The notes beneath the pieces were generated by a model. The model saw only the letters and a list, made by a program, of their open reading frames with translations, searched no databases and was not told the origin of the DNA. A DNA stretch of 27,966 nt from DAONDZ01 sp964517555. GTDB lineage: Bacteria; Patescibacteriota; Patescibacteriia; Patescibacteriales; UBA12465. This document shows, in pieces, positions 22,246-27,966 of the stretch; the first letter of the stretch is position 1, and every line of letters begins with the position of its first letter. The position numbers were made by a program, and so were the translations under genes. The stretch spans positions 1 through 27,966 of the forward strand of contig CAZFEF010000007.1 in assembly GCA_964517555.1 (NCBI GenBank), given 5' to 3'.

Positions 22246-23682
22246 ATGAAAAAAACCGAATCAATTTTTTCGTTAATTTTAATCCCTTTAGATTTCATTG
22301 TTTTATTGTTAGCTGGACTCTCCGCCTATTATCTTCGTTTTGCTGACTTTGCCAAAGAGATTCGGCCGGTAATGTTTGATTTCAATCCGGCCCATTATTT
22401 TGGTATTGTTGCTGTGGTTTCTATCATCTGGTCGGCGGTTTTTATTATCTCCGGCCTTTATGCTATTTCGACTCCTAGAAAGCTAGCTCAAGAAATCGCC
22501 AAGATAGTTTCTGTCTGCTCCTTCGGTTTGATATTGGTAGTGATCTATATTTTTTTCCGGCGCGAATTATTCAATTCTCGTTTTATTCTTCTGGCCGCTT
22601 GGCTTCTGGCTATGTTTTATATGGCGATCATGAGAATCATCGTTCGCTTAATTCAAAAATCTCTTTTTCGTTATGGTTTAGGAGTCCGCAAGGTGATATT
22701 GGTGGGGGCCGGGAAGACGGCTGATAGCTTGGTCCATGAATTTTTTTCTCAGCCGACGTCTGGCTACGAGGTAATTAAAAGAGTCAGAGATTTCTCTTTG
22801 GAGACAGCCAATGAGCTGGATGAGTTTATTAAAGATTATGAAGTTCATAATCCTCGCAAATGGATCGATGAAGTCATTCAAGCTGATCCTAATTTGAGCA
22901 AGGCTGAAGCCCTTAGGCTTTATGATTTTGCCAACGAAAGACATTTTACTTTTAAATATGTAGCTGACTTATTGGAAGTTAAGGTGCTTCGCACTGAGGT
23001 AACTGAGATCGCCGGTATTCCGATTGCTGAAGTGAAGCGGACCACTTTGGAGGGCGGGGGAGCGGCCTTGAAGCGAATTATGGATATTATCGTTTCTGGA
23101 TTGCTTATTCTAATTTTGTCTCCGGTTTATTTAGTTACTATAATTCTGATTAAGATAGATTCTCGGGGGCCAATTTTCTTTTCCCGGCGTGATGATGGTT
23201 CTTTCGTTTATCGAATCGGTGCCGGCGGCAAGCCCTTTAAGTATTTTAAATTTCGTTCCATGATCCATGGAGCCGATAGCATGCGTTATAATGAGTTAGC
23301 TGATCGCAATTTACGCAGTGACGGACCCCTGGTTAAGATTAAGGATGACCCGCGGGTAACTAGGGTCGGTCGTTTTATTCGTCGTTGGAGCATTGATGAA
23401 TTACCGGAGTTGTTCTTGGTTTTTATTGGTCGAATGAGCTTGGTTGGTCCGCGGCCACATTTGCCCGAAGAGGTAGCTAAATACGAACAGCACCATAAGA
23501 AAACCCTAACTATTAAACCGGGCATCACCGGTTTGGCGCAGATTTCTGGCCGCAGCGATTTAGCTTTCGAAGAAGAGGTTAAATTAGATATCTATTATAT
23601 TGAAAATTGGTCTTTGCTTTTAGATATTTCCATTCTTTTGCGGACTCCTTTGGCGGTTTTACGTCATCGAGAGGCAGAATAA
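22246..23682 (+). CDS. Second polyprenyl-phosphate sugar-1-phosphate transferase (undecaprenyl-phosphate glucose phosphotransferase type)
   Basis: 478 residues. About four N-terminal membrane helices (8-135) are followed by VRKVILVGAGKTADSLVHEF, a Rossmann-like CoA-binding-fold domain (about 146-265). A further membrane segment precedes the catalytic domain (about 275-478). That domain shows LKRIMDIIVSGLL, RGPIFFSRRDDG, FKYFKFRSM, RRWSIDELPELFLVFIGRMS, LVGPRPHLPEEV and KPGITGLAQISGRSDL, as in the family. It starts glycan assembly by putting a sugar-1-phosphate on undecaprenyl phosphate. The ATG lies 21 nt after rnpB without a Shine-Dalgarno, so it may be read from the rnpB promoter. It leads the second glycan gene set and is only distantly similar to the enzyme at 12501-13871, so the cell may start two different glycans. 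Confidence 0.93.
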   Translation: MKKTESIFSLILIPLDFIVLLLAGLSAYYLRFADFAKEIRPVMFDFNPAHYFGIVAVVSIIWSAVFIISGLYAISTPRKLAQEIAKIVSVCSFGLILVVIYIFFRRELFNSRFILLAAWLLAMFYMAIMRIIVRLIQKSLFRYGLGVRKVILVGAGKTADSLVHEFFSQPTSGYEVIKRVRDFSLETANELDEFIKDYEVHNPRKWIDEVIQADPNLSKAEALRLYDFANERHFTFKYVADLLEVKVLRTEVTEIAGIPIAEVKRTTLEGGGAALKRIMDIIVSGLLILILSPVYLVTIILIKIDSRGPIFFSRRDDGSFVYRIGAGGKPFKYFKFRSMIHGADSMRYNELADRNLRSDGPLVKIKDDPRVTRVGRFIRRWSIDELPELFLVFIGRMSLVGPRPHLPEEVAKYEQHHKKTLTIKPGITGLAQISGRSDLAFEEEVKLDIYYIENWSLLLDISILLRTPLAVLRHREAE

Positions 23683-23685
23683 CAT

Positions 23686-24843
23686 ATGAAAGTAGCTTTA
23701 ATTCATGATCATTTAGCCCAGGATGGTGGCGCCGAGAGAGTGCTAAGGGTTTTGTCTGATATGTTTCCAGAAGCCCCGATTTACACTTTATTATGCGATC
23801 GCCCAAGTGCAGCTAAAATTTATCCTAATCGCCGAATCGAAACTTCGGTAATTCAAAAATTACCAGGCGGTGTTAGTCATTATCAATGGTATCTGGCTTT
23901 TATGCCGATGGCCGTAGAGTTTTTCGATTTACGTGACTATGATTTAGTAATTTCTGACACCAGCTCTTTTGCTAAGGGAGTAATCACTCAGCCGCACACC
24001 CCCCATATTTGTTATTGTCATACACCTACTCGCTATCTTTGGAGTGATACTCACCAATACATCAATGAGTTGAAGTATAATAAATGGATGAAGAAGATTA
24101 TTTCCATGGTTTTAAATCGAATTAGGATGTGGGATAAATTAGCCGCTGATCGAGTCGATTATTTTATTGCCAACTCCAAGACCGTCCAGGGACGCATTCG
24201 AAAATATTACCAAAAGGAGAGCATTTTGATTTATCCGCCAGTCGAAGTTGATCGTTTCCGGTTGGCCACCGTTGACCCGGCCAAGCAAGAGCGGCCATAT
24301 TTTTTAATCGGTTGCCGCTTAGCGCCGTATAAAAGGGTGGATATTGCCGTTGAAGCCTTTAAAAATTTAGGCCCCGAATATCATTTGAAAGTTTTTGGCG
24401 ACGGTGTTGATTTAAAAAGATTGAAGAAAATTGCCGCCGGGGCGGCTAATATTGAATTTTTAGGAAGGATATCCGATGAAGATAAGGCGAAGTTATACAG
24501 CAACTGCCTAGCCTTCCTCAATCCCCAAGAAGAGGACTTTGGGATTACGGCCGTGGAGGCTATGGCTTCTGGTCGGCCAGTGATCGCTTGGAATCGAGGG
24601 GGAGCCACTGAGACGGTAATTTCTGATCAGACAGGATTCTTTTTCTCCGAGCAAACTAGTGAATCCATTGCTCAGGCGGTTACTAATTTTTATCAAGCCT
24701 TAAAGGGCGGTCGGTTAAATTTAGATCCCGAGGCTATCAGGCGTCATGCCCAGAAATTTTCTGTCGCTAACTTCAGCAGTCAATTGCGGCAGTTTATTGA
24801 TCAGTCGCTAGCTGATTATCACCGCCACGACTTAAAGTCTTAA
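23686..24843 (+). CDS. Glycosyltransferase family 4 (WbaZ/mannosyltransferase-like)
   Basis: 385 residues. The N-terminus MKVALIHDHLAQDGGAERVL with 'GGAERV' is the acceptor-side loop typical of this GT4 subgroup. YDLVISDTSSFAKGVIT and HICYCHTPTRYLW follow. The donor half has LIGCRLAPYKRVDIAVEAFK and the EX7E region EEDFGITAVEAMASGRPVIA. It has no membrane helices. The ATG lies 3 bp after the upstream stop, with GAGG inside the end of that gene as a weak ribosome site. It likely adds the second sugar, perhaps mannose, to the lipid carrier charged by the preceding enzyme. The sugar is an analogy, not shown by the sequence. Confidence 0.9.
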   Translation: MKVALIHDHLAQDGGAERVLRVLSDMFPEAPIYTLLCDRPSAAKIYPNRRIETSVIQKLPGGVSHYQWYLAFMPMAVEFFDLRDYDLVISDTSSFAKGVITQPHTPHICYCHTPTRYLWSDTHQYINELKYNKWMKKIISMVLNRIRMWDKLAADRVDYFIANSKTVQGRIRKYYQKESILIYPPVEVDRFRLATVDPAKQERPYFLIGCRLAPYKRVDIAVEAFKNLGPEYHLKVFGDGVDLKRLKKIAAGAANIEFLGRISDEDKAKLYSNCLAFLNPQEEDFGITAVEAMASGRPVIAWNRGGATETVISDQTGFFFSEQTSESIAQAVTNFYQALKGGRLNLDPEAIRRHAQKFSVANFSSQLRQFIDQSLADYHRHDLKS

Positions 24844-24852
24844 CAATCTTCT

Positions 24853-26010
24853 ATGACTATTGGCATCGATATTCGCACCCTATTAGATAAATATTATAGC
24901 GGCGTATCCGAGTATACTTTTAATTTAGTCAAGGAATTTACTGTTTCTGATCGGGCCAACCGTTATTCTCTATATTACAATTGTGGTCGTGATCTTTCCG
25001 CTCGTTTGCCGGAGTTTTCCGGCGAGAAGGTGAATATTATCAGCACTCGTTATCCTAACAAGTTTTTCAACTATTTTTTACAAAAGATTTGTCACTGGCC
25101 CCTGATTGACCAAGTATTGAAACTCAACGCCAAGACCGATGTTTTTTGGGCGCCACATATTAATTTTCTATCCCTCTCGAGCGCTCCTCGGAAAGTTTTG
25201 ACTATCCATGACTTATCATTTTTGCGCTATCCGGAATTTTTTAGTGGGCGCAAGAATTTTTGGCATCGTTTAATCAATGTTCGTCGTTTAGTGAAACAGT
25301 TCGATGTTTTAGTGGCCGTCTCAGAACACACTAAGCTGGATATTATTGATTTACTGCAAGTTCCGGCGGAAAAGATAAAAGTTATTTATGCTGGCCTGAA
25401 CCCGGAATTAGGGCCAGTAACTGACATAGGAGAACTAGATTCAGTTCGAATAAAATATAATTTGCCGGATAAATTTATCCTCTATCTCGGCAACATTGAA
25501 CCTAGAAAAAATATAGTGGGTCTGATCAGTGCATACAATATTTTGCGGCAGTCGAAAGAATTTAACGGCGTGAAATTAGTCATTGCCGGTGCTACCGGTT
25601 GGAAGATTAGGGAAATCTTTCGCGCTTGGCGACTTTCCCCGTATCAGTCCGATATAATTTTTTCAGGGTACGTGGACAAGAAAGATAAGGCGGCACTTTA
25701 TTCGCTGGCCCAGATTTTTGTCTACCCGTCATTTTACGAAGGTTTCGGTTTTCCGCCTTTAGAAGCTATGGCCTGTGGAGTACCGGTAGTAGCCAGTTCC
25801 GCTTCCAGTTTGCCCGAGATTCTCTCTGACGCGGCTATATTGATTGATCCGGACAACTCTCAAGCGATGGCTACGGCCATAGCCGCAGTCTTTGGCGATT
25901 ATAATTTGCGTCAGCGTTTGGTGACCAAGGGTTTGGAGCGAGCCGCTAAATTTCAGTGGTCAAAAACTGCCGCTGACTACCAGCAATTATTTGCCGAAAT
26001 AACTAAATGA
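24853..26010 (+). CDS. Glycosyltransferase family 4 (GT-B fold)
   Basis: 385 residues. It starts MTIGIDIRTLLDKYYSGVSE, with the glycine-rich N-terminal loop of GT4 enzymes, and has RKVLTIHDLSFLRYPEFFSG in the acceptor half. The donor half has YLGNIEPRKNIVGLISAYN and the EX7E motif YEGFGFPPLEAMACGVPVVA, followed by SSLPEILSDAAILIDP. It resembles the GT4 at 7673-8818 and is probably a paralogue in a different gene set. It starts 9 bp after the preceding gene and its TGA overlaps the ATG of mnmA by 4 nt. It likely continues glycan elongation after the enzyme at 23686-24843. Confidence 0.9.
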   Translation: MTIGIDIRTLLDKYYSGVSEYTFNLVKEFTVSDRANRYSLYYNCGRDLSARLPEFSGEKVNIISTRYPNKFFNYFLQKICHWPLIDQVLKLNAKTDVFWAPHINFLSLSSAPRKVLTIHDLSFLRYPEFFSGRKNFWHRLINVRRLVKQFDVLVAVSEHTKLDIIDLLQVPAEKIKVIYAGLNPELGPVTDIGELDSVRIKYNLPDKFILYLGNIEPRKNIVGLISAYNILRQSKEFNGVKLVIAGATGWKIREIFRAWRLSPYQSDIIFSGYVDKKDKAALYSLAQIFVYPSFYEGFGFPPLEAMACGVPVVASSASSLPEILSDAAILIDPDNSQAMATAIAAVFGDYNLRQRLVTKGLERAAKFQWSKTAADYQQLFAEITK

Positions 26011-27086
26011 GCATGAATATCAAAAAGAAAAAACAACGGGTGCTTGTGGCTTTGAGCGGTGGAGTGGATTCGGCAGTGGCTGCCAAGCTTCTGGTTAAGG
26101 CCGGTTATGAAGTGACCGGAGTTTTTTTACATTTTTGGCATGATGTCGGTGCAATAGGGGAGAACAAGTGTTGCTCGTTAAAAGCTATGCAAGACGCTAA
26201 GGCGGTGGCTGACCAGATCGGCATCCCCTTGTTCAGTTTTGATTATAGTCGACCGTTTAAAACTAAAGTCGTCGGTGATTTTTTGCGTGAGTATCGTTTA
26301 AACCGCACTCCCAACCCTTGCGTGGTTTGCAATCGAGAGATTAAGATTGGTAAACTGTTGGAATACGCTCGGGGGCTTAAATTTGATTATGTCGCTACCG
26401 GTCACTATGTTAGAAATGAACTAATAGGGAATAAATATCACCTGTCCCGGGGCAAGGATAAAAATAAGGATCAATCTTATTTTTTATATACTTTCAACCA
26501 AGATCAATTGGCTCATTTGTTATTTCCGTTGGGAAAATATACTAAACCGCAGGTTAGGGCCTGGGCGCGAAAATTTAAATTGCCAGTGGCTGAAAAAGCC
26601 GAAAGTCAAGAAATTTGTTTTATTCCCGAAAAGCACCACAATGATTTTTTAAAGAGAAATTTATCCCTGCGACCAGGAAAGATAAAACTATTAACCGGTG
26701 AAATTATTGGTCAACACCAAGGCTTACCGCTTTATACCATCGGTCAAAGACGAGGAATTGAGATCGGTGGCAACGGCCCTTATTACGTCGCTCGATTCGA
26801 TACCAAAAAACATGACCTTTATGTAGTCAAAAAATTCGATGACCCCATTCTCTACAGCGATCGTTTGCTGGCCAAGCAGGTTAATTGGATCGGGGAGACC
26901 ATAAAATCAGGGTTAGTATCAGCGGTTATTCGCTATCGTCATCCGGCGAAGAAGGCAACTATCAAAAAACTGAAAGATGGAAATTATGAAGTGATTTTTT
27001 CTCAGCCGCAAAGAGCTATCACTCCTGGCCAAAGCATTGTGTTCTATCATGGCCAAGAGGTCTTGGGCGGGGGAATTATAATTTGA
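26007..27086 (+). CDS. mnmA: tRNA-specific 2-thiouridylase MnmA (TrmU)
   Basis: 359 residues, close to the family's usual 350-370. It makes the 2-thio group of U34 in Lys, Glu and Gln tRNAs. The ATP-binding PP-loop is ALSGGVDSA (about 15-23). Cys108 in PNPCVVCNREIK matches the catalytic Cys, and Cys204 in ESQEICFIP the persulfide Cys. GQRRGIEIGGNGPYYV and PGQSIVFY mark the C-terminal beta domains. The start chosen overlaps the GT4 stop by 4 nt (ATGA). An ATG two codons on, at 26013, is possible too. It is a housekeeping gene at the end of a glycan gene set; this probably reflects compact gene order rather than a shared role. The next promoter overlaps its stop codon. Confidence 0.95.
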   Translation: MSMNIKKKKQRVLVALSGGVDSAVAAKLLVKAGYEVTGVFLHFWHDVGAIGENKCCSLKAMQDAKAVADQIGIPLFSFDYSRPFKTKVVGDFLREYRLNRTPNPCVVCNREIKIGKLLEYARGLKFDYVATGHYVRNELIGNKYHLSRGKDKNKDQSYFLYTFNQDQLAHLLFPLGKYTKPQVRAWARKFKLPVAEKAESQEICFIPEKHHNDFLKRNLSLRPGKIKLLTGEIIGQHQGLPLYTIGQRRGIEIGGNGPYYVARFDTKKHDLYVVKKFDDPILYSDRLLAKQVNWIGETIKSGLVSAVIRYRHPAKKATIKKLKDGNYEVIFSQPQRAITPGQSIVFYHGQEVLGGGIII

Positions 27087-27110
27087 CAATATATATTTTT
27101 GTGCTATTAT
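27083..27110 (+). promoter_or_regulatory. Promoter of the CPR-family hypothetical gene, overlapping the mnmA stop
   Basis: TTGACA (27083-27088) contains the mnmA TGA. A 16-bp spacer leads to TATTAT (27105-27110), which is preceded by TGC (extended -10). A second possible -10, TATACT, lies at 27115-27120. The 5' leader would be about 50 nt and has a small CACT/AGTG hairpin. Confidence 0.65.
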
Positions 27111-27168
27111 ATATTATACTCAAGTTCACTGGGAAGTGTAGAAAAGTTATTTAACAAATATTGTAAAA

Positions 27169-27849
27169 ATGCATAATTTAACTAAACAACAGATTTCTTT
27201 GCTCTCTACCAGATTGGTCGAGTTTCAGAATAAATTTTCTTCGATGTCAAAAGAAGATCGACAGTGGGTGATCCAAAATACATCCGAAGCAATCAAAATG
27301 TTTATCGAGGCCGTAAAGAATAGGAAAATAGATAAGTCTGTTATCCTAAAACTTATATTTGGCGATCAGCCTTTCGTCATTAAAGCCTTAGATGGCAGTT
27401 GTCTGATTCACGAAGCTGAAAAAACTTTTAAATCTTACATCGATCCTAATTTTGTCGATTGGGGTTTAAACAAGACTGGCATTGCTACTCCGGAAACTCA
27501 GATCCGAGTAGATGAGGTCGTGGGGGAAGGCACATTTATGAACATATTCGGCTTTTTGCCAGCTACCTGGAATCAGAAATGGTTATCGCAAAATCAGGTA
27601 ATCGAGTTTTGTGAGACATTACATGGCTGGTTAAGACAAGATGAATGTGCGACAATGTTTCTTTGCAAGATAGACGAGAATAAATCAGTTAACGAAGAAA
27701 AGCCTCAGGATGATCTGGTTGTAGTCTTCGTGGACGTCATCTCCGGTGGTCTGGATGTCGACGTCTTTCGTCTCGATGATGTTATTGTCTGGGGTGAAGG
27801 GTATCGATATCGCGTTGTTTCCCCGCAACTTGTTCCCCTGGAGGTTTAA
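27169..27849 (+). CDS. CPR-family hypothetical protein ('QWVIQNT' family)
   Basis: 226 residues, soluble, no signal peptide. The N-terminal segment TRLVEFQNKFSSMSKEDRQW followed by VIQNTSEAIKMFIEAVKNR matches what I remember of a family very common in CPR genomes, in which 'M(S/T)xEDxQWVIQNT' is strongly conserved. The C-terminal part, DDLVVVFVDVISGGLDVDVF then RLDDVIVWGEGYRYRVVSPQ, also fits that family, with beta strands at the end. The function is unknown. It has its own strong promoter and terminator, so it is a single-gene unit. The recollection of the family was not checked by search. Confidence 0.65.
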   Translation: MHNLTKQQISLLSTRLVEFQNKFSSMSKEDRQWVIQNTSEAIKMFIEAVKNRKIDKSVILKLIFGDQPFVIKALDGSCLIHEAEKTFKSYIDPNFVDWGLNKTGIATPETQIRVDEVVGEGTFMNIFGFLPATWNQKWLSQNQVIEFCETLHGWLRQDECATMFLCKIDENKSVNEEKPQDDLVVVFVDVISGGLDVDVFRLDDVIVWGEGYRYRVVSPQLVPLEV

Positions 27850-27872
27850 TTAATTTAAACCCATTTCTTTGT

Positions 27873-27919
27873 CCCTCGGATTATTTGAACTTTGGTTCTT
27901 GAATTCCGAGGGTTTTTTA
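27873..27919 (+). terminator. Intrinsic terminator after the hypothetical gene
   Basis: CCCTCGGA (27873-27880) pairs with TCCGAGGG (27905-27912), with an inner GAAC/GTTC helix, followed by TTTTTTAT. Confidence 0.88.
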
Positions 27920-27928
27920 TATGCCCAA

Positions 27929-27966
27929 TTCATTGGCAAAACCACGGCCATTAGGCCGTGGATGAG
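27929..27966 (+). mobile_element. IS200/IS605-like end hairpin (probable left end) at the window edge
   Basis: CCACGGCC-atta-GGCCGTGG (27942-27961) is a perfect 8-bp hairpin with a 4-nt loop. It shares about 20 of 28 aligned bases with the hairpin region at 23-50. TTCATT (27929-27934) lies 7 bases before its foot, and TTCATT also follows the left-edge hairpin (49-54). In IS200/IS605 elements the left cleavage site lies 5' of the hairpin and the right one lies 3' of it, so this could be a left end. The element itself would be outside the window. A simple REP-like palindrome is the alternative. Confidence 0.4.

Noticed and set aside
1..27966. tRNA or rRNA genes, complete transposases, toxin-antitoxin or phage-defence genes
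   Set aside because: Looked for but none seen. The only RNA gene of known family is rnpB, and the IS evidence is limited to end hairpins.

Overview
The window looks like an assembled piece of a Candidate Phyla Radiation (Patescibacteria) genome, most likely a parcubacterial lineage. The reasons are a cysteine-free S-layer-like protein with a characteristic C-terminal tail, a sigma/anti-sigma pair of the kind common in these genomes, a CPR-type 'QWVIQNT' hypothetical protein, a dense surface-polysaccharide locus, few Shine-Dalgarno sequences, and standard genetic code use (TGA is a stop, for example in mnmA). The lineage is inferred from gene style; no rRNA gene is present.

Layout. Positions 1-55 resemble the right end of an IS200/IS605 element, with a hairpin and a GAGGTTCA tail like a TnpB omega-RNA 3' end. 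A related hairpin lies at the far right edge (27942-27961), so the piece may be bounded by two copies of one IS family. Positions 77-710 hold a small HTH gene and two near-identical 24-bp palindromes. Positions 709-2009 encode a sigma-70 family factor and a membrane anti-sigma-like protein. Positions 2025-2513 hold a strong promoter followed by about eight packed hairpins, which is a candidate structured RNA or long leader before the 1250-residue S-layer-like gene (2514-6266). After a strong terminator come a predicted zincin (HEEQH) and a plus-strand set of GT4, GT9 and methyltransferase genes. Convergent to these is a minus-strand operon (13871 down to 10739) of a polyprenyl-phosphate sugar-1-phosphate transferase and two GT2 enzymes. 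Divergent from that operon is an O-antigen ligase/polymerase-like gene with a TPR tail.

The next block (16267-21783) holds a heptad-repeat coiled-coil protein, a membrane-anchored HEAT-like protein with a structured leader, and a 1276-residue secreted protein. That protein combines a permuted NlpC/P60-type domain, two lamin-tail-like domains and two LamG-like domains. RNase P RNA (21874-22224) follows. A second sugar-transferase/GT4/GT4 set comes next, ending in mnmA, then a CPR-family hypothetical gene.

How the genes work together. The two initiating sugar-phosphate transferases, six glycosyltransferases, the methyltransferase and the ligase/polymerase would build and attach a cell-surface glycan. 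The S-layer-like protein and the large secreted protein would be the protein surface with which it is associated. The sigma/anti-sigma pair sits just before the S-layer gene and may control envelope genes. A recurring feature is a -10 box only 6-13 nt before the start codon at six genes, which suggests leaderless or near-leaderless mRNAs.
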